Of a DNA stretch of 64,000 nt, positions 19,894 through 29,708 are shown in pieces. The notes beneath the pieces are model-generated. The model made no database searches. It saw only the letters and a program-made list of their open reading frames with translations, and had not been told where the DNA came from. The translations under genes and the position numbers were made by a program. This stretch comes from Clostridium formicaceticum. Its GTDB lineage: Bacteria; Bacillota; Clostridia; Peptostreptococcales; Natronincolaceae. Within the stretch, counting starts at the first letter, position 1, and each line of letters starts with the position of its first letter. Where the stretch lies: positions 4,216,001-4,280,000 of the forward strand of contig NZ_CP017603.1 in assembly GCF_001854185.1 (NCBI RefSeq), in the 5' to 3' direction.

Positions 19894-21280
19894 ATTGATA
19901 TCTTTTTCGCTTTGAAGAAGATGCAATTTGCATATCTTCTCTATATTTTGCAACTGTCCTCCTTGAAATCATAATGCCTCGTTCACCTAAAAGCTTAGCG
20001 ATTTTATCATCGCTCCATGGTTTACAAGGATTTTCTGCCTCAATGATTTCCCTCATATGATTTTTAATACTCTCAGCAGAAATGCCATCTCCATCAGCTG
20101 CTCCTACGCCACTGGAAAAGAAATATTTTAATTCAAAGACCCCCATAGGCGTATCTACGTACTTTCCATTTGTAGCACGACTAACAGTAGATTCATGAAC
20201 TTCAATTTCCTCAGCAATCTCCTTCAATGTCAAAGGCTTAAGATGCTTTTTTCCATGTTCAAAAAAGTTTTTCTGTTTTTTTACAATGACTTCTACTACT
20301 TTATAGATGGTTTGTCTTCTTTGCTCAATACTTCTAATCAACCAAACAGCAGAGTTGAGTTTATCATTTAAAAACTTTGCAGCCTCAGTATCTTCACCCT
20401 CACTGGCAATGAGTTTTTTATAATCTTCCCTAATGGTCAATGATGGCAGATTCTTATCATTTAAAATAATAAAGTATTCGCCCCCCATTTTTTTAATAGC
20501 TGCATCTGGCACAATATAATGATTACTCACAGAAGCAAACTTTCTACCGGGTTTTGGCTCTAAAGTTCTTATAAAATCACATATCTCCTGCACTTCTTTC
20601 ACATCTATACCTAGCTTTTTAGCAACATAAGGGTATTTGTTCTGTGCAACTTCCTCTAGGTATTCCTCTACAACTCTGCAAACCTTATCATCATTGTTTA
20701 TACCTAACTGTCTTAATTGTATCAATAAACACTCTTTTAAATTCCGTGCAGCTACACCCGCTGGATCAAAGGTTTGAATGATTTCAAGAATACTTTCCAC
20801 CGTATCTACTTCTTCCCCAAGTTCCTTTGCAATCTCTTCAACCGTTCCAATCAAATAACCATTTTCATTTAAATTATCTATAATATACTCACCGATTTCC
20901 TTATATCTATAGTCTAAGACCGCAATGTTATATTGGAACAAAAGGTGTTCTTGAAGCGTTGTATTTGTAGAAACAATATTTTCATAATTAAATTGATTAT
21001 CTTCATTATAACTAGGCTTGGAATACTCATAATTATTAAAATCCTCTAGATATTCCTTCCAGTTTATTTTTTCTTCCAACCGTTTCTCTACTTCAGCTGT
21101 ATATTTATCTTCTTTTGGAGGAGGGGTAACTTCTAAAATGGGATTGATTTCAACCTGGTGTTGAATATATTGATCTAGTTCAAAAGTTGCTAGTTGAAGA
21201 ATCTTAATAGCTTGCTTAAGCTGAGGTGTCATGATCAGCTTTTGTGACTGCTCTAGATGTAAATTATACCCCATTTTCAT
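19892..21280 (-). CDS. rpoN: RNA polymerase sigma-54 factor
   Basis: About 462 residues. The glutamine-rich activator-interacting region I is at the start (LEQSQKLIMTPQLKQAIKILQL). A core-binding region follows, then the helix-turn-helix (LKEIAEEIEVHESTVSRATNGKY) and the RpoN box ISRRTVAKYRE at the C-terminus, which reads the -24 element. ATG at 21280 follows AAGGGTGA; the GTG at 21289 lies inside that site. In Clostridia sigma-54 often drives amino-acid fermentation genes, but I see no -24/-12 promoter in front of the neighbouring grd operon. Confidence 0.97.
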   Translation of the reverse strand: MKMGYNLHLEQSQKLIMTPQLKQAIKILQLATFELDQYIQHQVEINPILEVTPPPKEDKYTAEVEKRLEEKINWKEYLEDFNNYEYSKPSYNEDNQFNYENIVSTNTTLQEHLLFQYNIAVLDYRYKEIGEYIIDNLNENGYLIGTVEEIAKELGEEVDTVESILEIIQTFDPAGVAARNLKECLLIQLRQLGINNDDKVCRVVEEYLEEVAQNKYPYVAKKLGIDVKEVQEICDFIRTLEPKPGRKFASVSNHYIVPDAAIKKMGGEYFIILNDKNLPSLTIREDYKKLIASEGEDTEAAKFLNDKLNSAVWLIRSIEQRRQTIYKVVEVIVKKQKNFFEHGKKHLKPLTLKEIAEEIEVHESTVSRATNGKYVDTPMGVFELKYFFSSGVGAADGDGISAESIKNHMREIIEAENPCKPWSDDKIAKLLGERGIMISRRTVAKYREDMQIASSSKRKRYQ

Positions 21281-21313
21281 GGTATTCACCCTTTCATTTA
21301 AGTCTATAGACTC

Positions 21314-21342
21314 ATTATACCATTAAGCCGCCATAAAATCAA
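21314..21342 (-). promoter_or_regulatory. Promoter of rpoN
   Basis: Minus strand TTGATT, 17 bases, TATAAT, ending about 33 bases before the rpoN start. Confidence 0.75.
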
Positions 21343-21384
21343 AGATATATATAAGTTTTTGGCATAAAATTTGCATAAAAGAAA

Positions 21385-21402
21385 CCTCAGAATTATCTGA
21401 GG
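21385..21402 (-). terminator. Terminator of the grd operon
   Basis: CCTCAGA, 4-base loop, TCTGAGG, followed on the minus strand by TTTCTTTT. It lies 35 bases after the grdD stop. Confidence 0.85.
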
Positions 21403-21436
21403 CTTTTTTACTTTCTTTAATTTTTTATATCATCTG

Positions 21437-22624
21437 CTAACAATCGCTTTTCTCTCCTGCCACAAATCCTGCTTCCTGTAGCAGCATTAGTGCATCCTTT
21501 ACCTTTGCTTCATTCACCATCAGGATCGGTCCTGTACAACCCATACCGCTTTCTGCATAAATACCCTTTTTCCATAGGGCTTTTACAGCATCCTCTAGAT
21601 CCATAATATCAATCCCTGATATAGAGCCTGTCACCACTTCCTTTGGTGGTGCTGTTATCTCTTCATCAGCTTCTTTTGCTTTTTTGTTGTCTTTTGTTAG
21701 GCTCTTTAATATTTCATCCAGGTTTGCTTTTTTTGCGGCCTGGAATTCTTCTTTGGCTACTTCCTTCAGGTTACCCTTTACTAGTTCTGCTGCATATTGA
21801 AGGGCATTGGCTACCACTGGGACACCGGAGGCTCTTGATAAAATCAAGATGGTTCTTTCTTGTCCTTCTCCTATCCCTGGGCCATAGCCATAACCGATGG
21901 ATTCGTAATCTCCTCCTGTTGTAAAGGCAGAGAATACCTTCATTAATACGTTGCCGCTTAAGGTGTCCTGTACCATAATGTCTGGTGTTCCTGCCAAAAG
22001 GTCATTTCCCCTCATGATACAGCCGCCGTCACTTCGCATAGATTCTGTCAGGTTGATAGCATAACCGTTAGCTTTTAGTTCTTTTAAGGCCTTTTCTACT
22101 TGTCTTGCCCCGTCTACGTTTAAGATTCCTACGGTTGGATTTTTAATACCATTGGCTTTGGCTGCTATGATGCCGTAAAGGGCATTTTTTACCATCGCTT
22201 CTGTTCTATGGGGTGAAGATGTACCGGTGGTGGTGGCAATAAACATTTCTTTTCCTTTACCAGGAGTGATGACTTTTCCTACGGTAGATACACCAATAGG
22301 GAAGCTGTAGTGCATGGTAACGCATCCGTCTATTTCTCCACTGTCCAGTAGTTCTTCCATTTTTTTGTGGGCTTCTTCTTCTGTATTGGCTTCATATTGT
22401 ACTAGATCGCTTTCTACTTTAGGGCCTATTAAAACTATCTGATAACCTGTTGAGGACTTTGCTGCCATTTGTGCTGCTTTTACGAGGTTTTCTACCCCAT
22501 GCTCGCTGCCTAAGGTGGTTAGGCCTATTCTTGTTTTTTTACCAAATTCGCCGGTTTCTATGGCATCGGCTATGTTGTTGAATACTTTGCCGATCATTTG
22601 TTTTACTGCTTTGTTTTCTGACAT
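21437..22624 (-). CDS. grdD: Glycine reductase complex component C, alpha subunit
   Basis: About 395 residues. Component C takes the carboxymethyl-selenoether from GrdA and releases acetyl phosphate, an ATP source. GrdD resembles the phosphate-acetyl/butyryltransferase PlsX-type fold (GLTTLGSEHGVENLVKAA). It has a cysteine near the C-terminus (Cys363, SGMGCTGPILM) in the position of the one reported to carry the acetyl thioester. ATG at 22624 follows AAGGAGTGA. It is the last gene of the operon, 12 bases after grdC, with a terminator behind it. Confidence 0.95.
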   Translation of the reverse strand: MSENKAVKQMIGKVFNNIADAIETGEFGKKTRIGLTTLGSEHGVENLVKAAQMAAKSSTGYQIVLIGPKVESDLVQYEANTEEEAHKKMEELLDSGEIDGCVTMHYSFPIGVSTVGKVITPGKGKEMFIATTTGTSSPHRTEAMVKNALYGIIAAKANGIKNPTVGILNVDGARQVEKALKELKANGYAINLTESMRSDGGCIMRGNDLLAGTPDIMVQDTLSGNVLMKVFSAFTTGGDYESIGYGYGPGIGEGQERTILILSRASGVPVVANALQYAAELVKGNLKEVAKEEFQAAKKANLDEILKSLTKDNKKAKEADEEITAPPKEVVTGSISGIDIMDLEDAVKALWKKGIYAESGMGCTGPILMVNEAKVKDALMLLQEAGFVAGEKSDC

Positions 22625-22636
22625 TGTATTCACTCC

Positions 22637-24175
22637 TTATTCTTCTAATAAGTGTGTGGCAAAGTTTCTCATGGCTTCTGCTATCATATTTTTTACATCG
22701 CCTTCTGATATACCTACTGTCGCCTCACCTTGTCCGTTGTTTTGTTCCATCACAATGGAAACACCGTCAAATTGGTTGGTCATTCTTCCTAGGAATAAGC
22801 TGCCTTTTCCTACGATCATGGCTCGATTGATTTCTTTGTTTAAAAAGGCTTCTCTAGCATGACCGATATAAGGTACACCGCTTGGAATATGCCCTTGGGT
22901 TGGTGCCCAACCTGGCATACCGTGCTTTTCTCCAAAGGTTGCTACGTCTTTTCTGTCTAATTCTCCACGTTTTACTCCTAAAGCTGCAATCATTTTGTAG
23001 TTGGCTTCTGGTACATCTCCTGCTCCTGCTGGTTTGGTGACGTCTGGGTTTTGCATTTCTACGGAGTATTTATCGATATCTGTAATTTTTAAGCCCCCAC
23101 GATCTAATGGTGCTGTGATTAATGAGGTAATTACAGCTTGTGGTGATGAGCCTGTGCCTACCGTATGTCTTCCTAATAGGTCTGTTCTTAAAACTGGGTT
23201 GATGCCATCGTTTTTACTTACTAGTACGGCAAAGCCTCCTATGATATCCTCTAGGATCGGCATGTCTTTTTTTACATGGTCTTTTCCGTTCATGCCTAGT
23301 TTTGCTGTTGCTCCACCGGCTACGATCACGACATTTTCATATACGTCTGCCTTTACTAAGGCTGCTGCTTCGATTAGAGCATGTGTTGGTGCTGCACAGA
23401 AACCTCTTGTATCTGATCCTGTAGCGTTTACTGCTTCTGCCATTTCTGCTATGGATTTTGCAAAGTTTCCGCCGCCTCTTTGGTTCATGTCACCGCAGGC
23501 TTCTTCTGAACACTCTATAACATAATCAATTGCACTTGCTTCGATGTTGTTTTTGTCTAATAGATGTAGGAAGGCTAGTACCCCGGATGCCTTTACTACT
23601 AGGTTTTCATACATAATGTGGGCGTTTAAGTTGGTGTCAAATTCATGGGCTCTTTTTACGCAGCCTACTAATTCATTGTCATGGTAAATGGCTTCTGCAT
23701 GAAATTCTTTAATAGCTTTGTTGATTTCTTCTATGTCATCCCCTTCTTTTAGCTTCGCTACTAGGCTTTCCTTCATAAGGGGGTGTTTTTTTAGTTCTTC
23801 TTTTACTTTGGATGTGAAACCTTTTTCTAGTTTTACTAGGTCGAAGGCGTCTACAATTTTTAGTAAGCCGATAAATTCTGCCTGTGGCATAATTTCACCG
23901 AATTTACCGTAACGATCTGCCCCTTCTACTTCCTTGTCATACCATGGCATATCATAATTTCTTAGCTCTTCTGGTTTTAGTTTTCCAATGTATACTTGGT
24001 TTGGTGGGTAGCTTACTACCGCTTCATAGCTTCTTAGATGATTAGGTAGTTTTTGTAGGTACTCGGAATTAGGGTTAGATTGTTTTTCTGTTGTTTGGGT
24101 TGTTCCATTGTGCATAATCATATCTGGTGTATGCATTAAAACATAGGATGATCCTTTTACTACTGCATAGGACAT
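22637..24175 (-). CDS. grdC: Glycine reductase complex component C, beta subunit
   Basis: About 512 residues, similar to ketoacyl-ACP synthase III/thiolase-like proteins (YVIECSEEACGDMNQRGGGNFAKS with the active-site cysteine region, DTRGFCAAPTHALIEAA, VVIVAGGATAKLG, PTQGHIPSGVPYIGHA). With GrdD it forms component C, making acetyl phosphate. ATG at 24175 follows GGAGGTG; the upstream start at 24184 does not fit. It lies between grdB and grdD. Confidence 0.95.
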   Translation of the reverse strand: MSYAVVKGSSYVLMHTPDMIMHNGTTQTTEKQSNPNSEYLQKLPNHLRSYEAVVSYPPNQVYIGKLKPEELRNYDMPWYDKEVEGADRYGKFGEIMPQAEFIGLLKIVDAFDLVKLEKGFTSKVKEELKKHPLMKESLVAKLKEGDDIEEINKAIKEFHAEAIYHDNELVGCVKRAHEFDTNLNAHIMYENLVVKASGVLAFLHLLDKNNIEASAIDYVIECSEEACGDMNQRGGGNFAKSIAEMAEAVNATGSDTRGFCAAPTHALIEAAALVKADVYENVVIVAGGATAKLGMNGKDHVKKDMPILEDIIGGFAVLVSKNDGINPVLRTDLLGRHTVGTGSSPQAVITSLITAPLDRGGLKITDIDKYSVEMQNPDVTKPAGAGDVPEANYKMIAALGVKRGELDRKDVATFGEKHGMPGWAPTQGHIPSGVPYIGHAREAFLNKEINRAMIVGKGSLFLGRMTNQFDGVSIVMEQNNGQGEATVGISEGDVKNMIAEAMRNFATHLLEE

Positions 24176-24268
24176 TGTTTGCACCTCCGTGGTATTTTTT
24201 AAAAACTACTTCTATTTAATCATATATTAATTAAATATGCCAGCTGTTTAACCAGCTGGCAAAATTCA

Positions 24269-25579
24269 TTAGTCTTCAAAAACAGTTTGACCCTCTACTT
24301 CTGTAGCTAAAGCCTTAAGAGATTTTTCCACTAGCTTTCTTCTTAATACCTTTTCATCCTTTTCACTTAGTGCAGGGTTTCCTAATGGGTAAGGTATAGC
24401 CACCGCTGGGATAATTCTATTGGCACCAACTGTAAGGGAAATCGGTACGACTGTACAAATGTGAACTACTGGCATGCCTGTTCTCTCTATTTCCTTTACC
24501 ATCGTTGCACCGCAACGTGTACAGGTGCCTCATGTGGAGGTTAGGATAACTGCATCCACACCATTAGCCATGAGTTCTTTTGCAATTTCTGCTGCATAAG
24601 CTTTAGAACTTGCTACTGATGTACCATTTCCTACGGTACTATAGAAATATCTAAATAATTCTCCTATTTGTCCTTCTTTTTCAAGGTCCCTTAATACATC
24701 AACTGGTAATACTCTGTCGGGGTTGGTGTTGGCATAAACAGGATCATATCCACCATGAGCTGTTTCATGATCATCACCTGTAAGTTCTGCAAAGTCTGCA
24801 ATGTCATATCTACCGTATTTTGATGCACTTGAAGATTCTATTCTATCTGGATTACCCTTTGGTACGATACCTCCAGAGGTCACTAGCGCAATTTTTGCTT
24901 TAGATAAATCTTTTATTGCTGCTCCCGGCTCCACTCTATCGAAATCAGGCATTGGATACTCAGTAACGTATTCCTCACCCTTTAGCTTTTTCACTAACAT
25001 ATTTACAGCTCTAGTAGAACCCTTTTCCTCAGCAAAGTAATTTTTTCTAATGCCTCTTGACATATACTTATCTTCTGCTGGGGAGCCTATTTCTTCACCC
25101 TTTAATAATTTTAGAGCAAAATTCGTCATATCAGGAACTGCTTTCCTCATAGCTGCCGCTGAGTTTCCAGTTTGTATAATATAAATGCTCTTTTTATACA
25201 TATCAGCTCCAGGATTTTCTGTATACATACCTGTTAATACAGGGATTCCTAGTTCATCTTGTACCGCTTTAGCTATTGTACCACAAGCAACACCATATCT
25301 TCCAGCGTTAAATGCAGGTCCTGCTATGAATAAATCAGGGTTATATTTTTTAATCATTTCAATGATTTCAGCTTGTGCTTTTTCAACATTTTCATTGAAA
25401 TAAGAGTCACCGCATACAATTGTTGCTACAATTTCTGCTTCTTCTTTAAAGGCCGTGTTAAAAGCCATACCAGGCCCTATAGTTTCTTCCTTCACTTCCG
25501 GTTGAATATCAGCTTTTTCTTCACCACCAACGCCAGCGAAGAATTGATTGATATAATGAACGACTCTTTTTTTACTCAT
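24269..25579 (-). CDS. grdB: Glycine reductase component B gamma subunit, selenoprotein
   Basis: A 436-residue selenoprotein that binds glycine with GrdE and presents it to GrdA. The reading frame contains UGA at 24530-24532, which splits it into apparent 349- and 77-codon pieces. The context VILTST-Sec-GTCTRCGAT is the GrdB active site, placing selenocysteine at residue 350. Downstream of UGA the message can form a small hairpin (GTTGC-GGT-GCAAC), suitable as a bacterial SECIS. The start follows GGGGGGAAAAT. The gene is intact, not broken: homology continues across the UGA and the neighbour grdA has the same feature. Confidence 0.95.
24500..24532 (-). promoter_or_regulatory. Selenocysteine UGA and putative SECIS of grdB
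   Basis: UGA at 24530-24532 is followed within about 20 bases by the hairpin GTTGC-GGT-GCAAC, which has the short, UGA-proximal placement and G-rich loop expected of bacterial SECIS elements bound by SelB. Confidence 0.65.
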
Positions 25580-25620
25580 ATTTTCCCCCCTCTCTAAATT
25601 TTAACGGGATAGTTTATTGA

Positions 25621-26097
25621 TTAATCGTTGAATTTACAAAACTCGTTTCTGATGTTACTCATTTCTTCGATGATTTCATCAACATTTAACACCATTTCCA
25701 TCATGCCAACTTGTTCATCATAAACTTCAGCATCTACTTCGTCTTTGAACTGTGGTTCAACTACATGATATACTCTAAGTCCTAACTGGACTCCTGCCAA
25801 TGGACCCGCAAAGGTTGGATCACCTGCTGTTACAGTTTCAGCAGCAAGACCTGCTGCTTCTGCTTCCGCAGCTCCTAAAAGCACTACCATATTTTCTGCT
25901 CCGTGCTTTTCAGTTAAATCCTTTACTCTTTGTTGGTTTTCTAAGTCCATTGCTCCTGCAGCGGTTCAGACAAAGCATTCAGTAGATGAGAACACTACTT
26001 CTGCACCTGTACCCTTTAGGCATTCTTCGATGGCTGGACCAGGAATACCGTCTCTATCGCCAACAATGATAACTTTTTTATTATCATAAAATCCCAT
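25621..26097 (-). CDS. grdA: Glycine/sarcosine/betaine reductase selenoprotein A
   Basis: A 158-residue selenoprotein that carries the carboxymethyl group on its selenium between components B and C and is re-reduced by thioredoxin. It begins [20 protein letters not shown]. An in-frame UGA at 25966-25968 gives selenocysteine 44 in the motif CFV-Sec-TAAGAMD, exactly as in known GrdA proteins. A standard gene caller would start at the Met just after it and lose the N-terminal third. The Cys two residues before Sec is the redox partner. It lies between grdE and grdB. Confidence 0.96.
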
Positions 26098-26163
26098 GTA
26101 TATCATCCCTTCTGTATAATTTTTTATTTCATCTATTTAATGAACTCAATTGCTTGAAAAATA

Positions 26164-27450
26164 TTAGTAACCTTTTGCTGTTAACTTTCCAAAACCTGTT
26201 TCATTGGTTGCACCTGTAATAGCTTGAATTTCTACCTCAATGCTGCCATCTTCTCTTAAGCTTCCTGCAAATCCGCCTGCAATAACATCAATATAGTCAG
26301 TTACGCCGATAATTCTCTTCATTGGAGGTAATACGATGGTTTCATTAGCATTGCCATTGGTTACTACAGCATCTGCTTTTGGATCAGCATCTGCTAAAGA
26401 TTGAGATGCACCGTCTCTACCTGCATATTCATCCGTTACAATAACAGTTTTGATACCTTGATTTTCAATTTTCTTGCAGTTCATAATTAAGTCAGTATCA
26501 GGGTTACCAAAACCTTCTTGAGAAACAATTACACCATCTAATCCTAAATATTTGCATAACTTTGCTGTCCAGTTAGAAGATCTTTCTTTATCAGCAAGAT
26601 AAACGTTTTCATTGGTAATGATTACCCCAACAAAATTAATTTCTTTCCCATGTTTTTCATAAAGGTCATTGATAATAGAATTATTTTGATGCACATAAGT
26701 TGGGTTTTTGTCACAAGCAGATACGCAGTTGCCGCTGATAATAGCCCCATCCATGATTTCTGTTGGATAAAGTATCGTAGGTACAATTTTCTTTGCATCT
26801 ACGCCATATACGTAGGTATCATGTAATAATCCTTGTGTTTGAAGCATATATACATATCCAACCTTTGGTAAATCAGGATATTTCTTTACTGACTCCAAAA
26901 TAGGCTCTGTTTCGAAATATTTCATTTCATCTGGCTCAAGGTTCTTAGCAAACTCACCAAGATATTGTGCAGCCTTTAATCCTATCATTCTCACTGCTGC
27001 TTCATGGTCATATTGATTAATACCTTCTGCAGGCTCAGCTACGATAACAATGTTATGAAGCTTAGAAAATGGAGTGTATTCAGCTCCTGGTCCTGTCATG
27101 TCGATAATTCCCTCTTGGAAACCAACGATTTTACCAGCAGTAACAACTGCAACGTTCTTTAATGCATGGGTACGACCAGTTCCAACCGTTTCAACTTTAC
27201 TTAATACTCCAGGGAATATTCCACCTGGTCCCTCTACTTTAACCCTTGGTTCTATTACATCTTTTACAGGTGTGATTCTTACTTCTTCACCTGGGTGAGC
27301 TAATTCAACATCTAAACTTTTGATGTGTTCACTTCCACCAACTGCATTCAATAGTTCCTCTTTGTTAATATAGAGAATAGTATCTTCTACTTTAGTAGTT
27401 TGACCAAATTGTACATCTTTAATGAATATATTTCCTAACTCTAATCGCAC
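26164..27450 (-). CDS. grdE: Glycine reductase component B precursor (alpha/beta proprotein)
   Basis: A 428-residue proprotein that self-cleaves into two subunits; the new N-terminus becomes a pyruvoyl group that activates the glycine amine. The cleavage motif is ISGNCVSACDKNP. With the GTG start at 27450 (after GGAGGTG) the cysteine falls at residue 242, the position reported for GrdE, which supports this start over the in-frame GTG at 27459. Together with GrdB it forms the substrate-specific component B. It is preceded by trxA and followed by grdA. Confidence 0.95.
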   Translation of the reverse strand: MRLELGNIFIKDVQFGQTTKVEDTILYINKEELLNAVGGSEHIKSLDVELAHPGEEVRITPVKDVIEPRVKVEGPGGIFPGVLSKVETVGTGRTHALKNVAVVTAGKIVGFQEGIIDMTGPGAEYTPFSKLHNIVIVAEPAEGINQYDHEAAVRMIGLKAAQYLGEFAKNLEPDEMKYFETEPILESVKKYPDLPKVGYVYMLQTQGLLHDTYVYGVDAKKIVPTILYPTEIMDGAIISGNCVSACDKNPTYVHQNNSIINDLYEKHGKEINFVGVIITNENVYLADKERSSNWTAKLCKYLGLDGVIVSQEGFGNPDTDLIMNCKKIENQGIKTVIVTDEYAGRDGASQSLADADPKADAVVTNGNANETIVLPPMKRIIGVTDYIDVIAGGFAGSLREDGSIEVEIQAITGATNETGFGKLTAKGY

Positions 27451-27531
27451 AAGCTTCACCTCCCTTTATTTATGGGTGGCCTATAGCTAAATGATTTCGT
27501 TGCTGCTATAGGCCAAAATAACAGTAAAGTA

Positions 27532-27849
27532 CTATATATGTCTTTTAATCATTGCCTCAATATTTTCCTTTGTAGCATCATCTTTAGTTACTTCCTCTAT
27601 CTTTTCTCCAGCTTTATAAATAGAGATTGTAGGTAGACCTAAAACTTTTTGTTTGATGGCTAATCTTCTAGCTTGTGTTGTATTTAATTTGACAAATTTT
27701 ATTTTGTCACCATAAACCCCTTCTAATTCTTCAATGTCTGGTAATAATGCTTTGCATGGCTCACAGCCATCACTCCAAAAATCTACTAATACAGTTTCTG
27801 ATGCCTCTAGTACTTCTTTATCAAAAGTGTCTTTGTCAACAGATAGCAT
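27532..27849 (-). CDS. trxA: Thioredoxin of the glycine reductase system
   Basis: A 105-residue thioredoxin with active site [11 protein letters not shown], that is CEPC instead of the usual CGPC, and the cis-proline loop [11 protein letters not shown]. It passes electrons from TrxB to oxidised selenoprotein A. The start follows AAGGAGGTG. It lies between trxB and grdE in the grd operon. The altered dipeptide should shift redox potential or partner choice. Confidence 0.94.
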   Translation of the reverse strand: MLSVDKDTFDKEVLEASETVLVDFWSDGCEPCKALLPDIEELEGVYGDKIKFVKLNTTQARRLAIKQKVLGLPTISIYKAGEKIEEVTKDDATKENIEAMIKRHI

Positions 27850-27875
27850 TTTTTCACCTCCTTATAAAGTAAACT

Positions 27876-28823
27876 TTATTCATGGAAAGCATTTTCAATA
27901 TATTTTTCTGCTTGAATAGCTGCAATCGCTCCATCGGATACTGCAGTAACTACTTGTCTTAAAGATTTCACTCTACAATCACCCGCTGCAAATACGCCGG
28001 GAATCTTAGTATTCATATTGTCATCTGTAATTAAGTAACCTGTCTCATCCATTTCTAATAAACCTTTAAATAAATCTGTTTGTGGAATATATCCAACGAA
28101 GACGAAAATACCAAATGTTCCATCTTCTTCATCTGCATGATATTCTGTTAATTCTCCACTCTTAACGTTTTTAAATACAACAGATTCTACCACACCATCA
28201 CCTTTGACCTCTTCGATGACAGTGTCCCACATAAAGTTCATTTTAGGGTTTTTAAAGGCTTTTTCTTGAATAGATTTTGCAGCCCTTAATTCATCTCTTC
28301 TATGTACAATCGTTACTTTTCTTGCAAACTTTGTAAGGTACATTGCTTCCTCTACAGCTGAATCTCCTCCACCTATTACAAATACTTCAAAATCTGTAAA
28401 GAAGTCAGCATCACAGGTAGCACAGTAGGATACGCCTTTGCCAGTTAGTTCCTTTTCTCCTGGTACACCCATTGGCCTTGGCACCGCTCCTGGAGCTGCA
28501 ATAATTGTTCTTGCCTGATAGGTTTCTTTCTCACCTACTAAAACTTTGATTTTTTCTTCTGTTTTTATTTCTTTGATGGTATCTTTTTTTATTTCTGCCC
28601 CAAACTCTTTACATTGTTCTACCATTCTAGCAATCAAGCTTGGTCCTGTAGCATTTTGAATAGACCCTGGATAATTCGCTACCTCATGGGTTGTAACAAT
28701 TTGACCACCAGTCTTATCTTTTTCTAAAATTAATGTAGACATTTTTCCTCTTGCAGCATATAATCCTGCGGCCAGCCCAGCAGGCCCAGCTCCAATAATC
28801 ACCACGTCATAAATTTTTTCCAT
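27876..28823 (-). CDS. trxB: Thioredoxin reductase (NADPH)
   Basis: A 315-residue low-molecular-weight flavoprotein. FAD-binding VVIIGAGPAGLAAGLYAARG at the N-terminus, redox pair in YCATCDADFF, nucleotide-binding VIGGGDSAVEEAMYL followed by IVHRRDELRA (basic residues that favour NADPH), and C-terminal FAD motif GVFAAGDCR. It reduces TrxA for glycine reductase. Second gene of the grd operon. Confidence 0.97.
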   Translation of the reverse strand: MEKIYDVVIIGAGPAGLAAGLYAARGKMSTLILEKDKTGGQIVTTHEVANYPGSIQNATGPSLIARMVEQCKEFGAEIKKDTIKEIKTEEKIKVLVGEKETYQARTIIAAPGAVPRPMGVPGEKELTGKGVSYCATCDADFFTDFEVFVIGGGDSAVEEAMYLTKFARKVTIVHRRDELRAAKSIQEKAFKNPKMNFMWDTVIEEVKGDGVVESVVFKNVKSGELTEYHADEEDGTFGIFVFVGYIPQTDLFKGLLEMDETGYLITDDNMNTKIPGVFAAGDCRVKSLRQVVTAVSDGAIAAIQAEKYIENAFHE

Positions 28824-28891
28824 TTATCTCACTCCTTCTTGTTTTTTAGGGTTTGCATTGTTAAATTACCCTAAGTTAAATTAACTTAACA

Positions 28892-29269
28892 CTAAATTAT
28901 ACTTTGTATAGCACTATCTAGCAACCTACAGTCAACTTCTCTAAAGTCTTCTAAAATATCTTCAGACCATACTGGTGTTTTTTTCATCTCCATAAACTTT
29001 TTTGCAGTATGCATGCTTTCTTCAATGATGATTAAAGAATCCATATGCATTTCTTTCTGTATATCTGAAACTAGGATGCTTTTATAAGGGGTTTCATTGG
29101 GTTTTATGCTTCCTGATAAAGGATGTGTCAGTAATTGATGTCCTTTATGTATCCAATCCCTGACAGTGACTAAAACCTCCATATAAGTTCCTTCAATGAA
29201 GAATACTTTATAAGCATCATGATATTTTTCCCAGGTTTTATTGTTATTTGTAACTATAATCGGCTTCAA
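28892..29269 (-). CDS. grdX: Glycine reductase operon protein GrdX
   Basis: About 125 residues of the GrdX family, a small protein of unknown role found at the start of glycine, sarcosine and betaine reductase operons. It begins LKPIIVTNNNKTWEKYHD, has VLVTVRDWIHKGHQLLTHPLSGSIKPNETPYKS in the middle, and ends in a helical acidic part. The start is TTG at 29269, six bases after GGAGGT; the GTG upstream lacks a site. It is the first gene behind the glycine riboswitch. Confidence 0.9.
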   Translation of the reverse strand: MKPIIVTNNNKTWEKYHDAYKVFFIEGTYMEVLVTVRDWIHKGHQLLTHPLSGSIKPNETPYKSILVSDIQKEMHMDSLIIIEESMHTAKKFMEMKKTPVWSEDILEDFREVDCRLLDSAIQSII

Positions 29270-29392
29270 ACATCTACCTCCATTTAACACATTTCCTTAT
29301 GAACTAAGTTTATTTTATGTAAAACTGCTTATTTCATGTAGCTGTAATTAAAATAATCTAGTTTATATTTTACACATGTTTATTGGATAGGC

Positions 29393-29448
29393 AAAACAAA
29401 AACAGAAGTAATTTATATGTATGCCTATACGATAAATCACCTCTGTTT
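29393..29448 (-). terminator. Riboswitch-controlled terminator before grdX
   Basis: Minus strand AACAGAGGTGATTTAT pairs (with mismatches) with ATAAATTACTTCTGTT, then TTTGTTTTG. Its 5' arm abuts the second glycine aptamer, so it is the expression platform: transcription stops unless glycine binding stabilises the aptamers. Confidence 0.8.
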
Positions 29449-29650
29449 ATTAACCTGAGAGTTTCCTTCCAACTTTATAGAAATTGCTCCTTCGGTGCTA
29501 TATTAGCTTTCCAGAGAACTGTCCAAATACGGTCCTTTTGCCTGAGATATTCACTAAAAATGGCGAGTTTTTAGTTTGTTCCTTCGGCGCCTAAATGAGT
29601 CAATTACTATCTATCATTTAGATCTCTCCCGCACTTTTCTTCCAGCGTGT
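29449..29650 (-). ncRNA. Tandem glycine riboswitch
   Basis: The minus strand carries two glycine aptamers. The first has GCGGGAGAGATC, GGCGCCGAAGGAACAA and TCAGGCAAAAGGACC. The second has GGACAGTTCTCTGGAAAGC, GCACCGAAGGAGCAA and GGAAACTCTCAGG. These are the conserved cores of the class, with a leader upstream (ACGCTGGAAG) of the kind that forms the kink-turn with the linker. A terminator follows and then the grd operon, so glycine should switch on glycine reductase. Confidence 0.95.
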
Positions 29651-29708
29651 ATTTATTAAATTTTAAAATACTTTGTTAATAGATAATCAATTTAATCTAT
29701 CTGAATCC

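Noticed and set aside
24269-24502. Separate 77-codon gene downstream of a 349-codon grdB
   Set aside because: The gap is a single UGA in a known selenocysteine context; the two pieces are one selenoprotein gene.
25621-25950. Short 109-codon grdA starting at the internal methionine
   Set aside because: The frame continues upstream through UGA to a proper start at 26097 and matches the known 158-residue GrdA.
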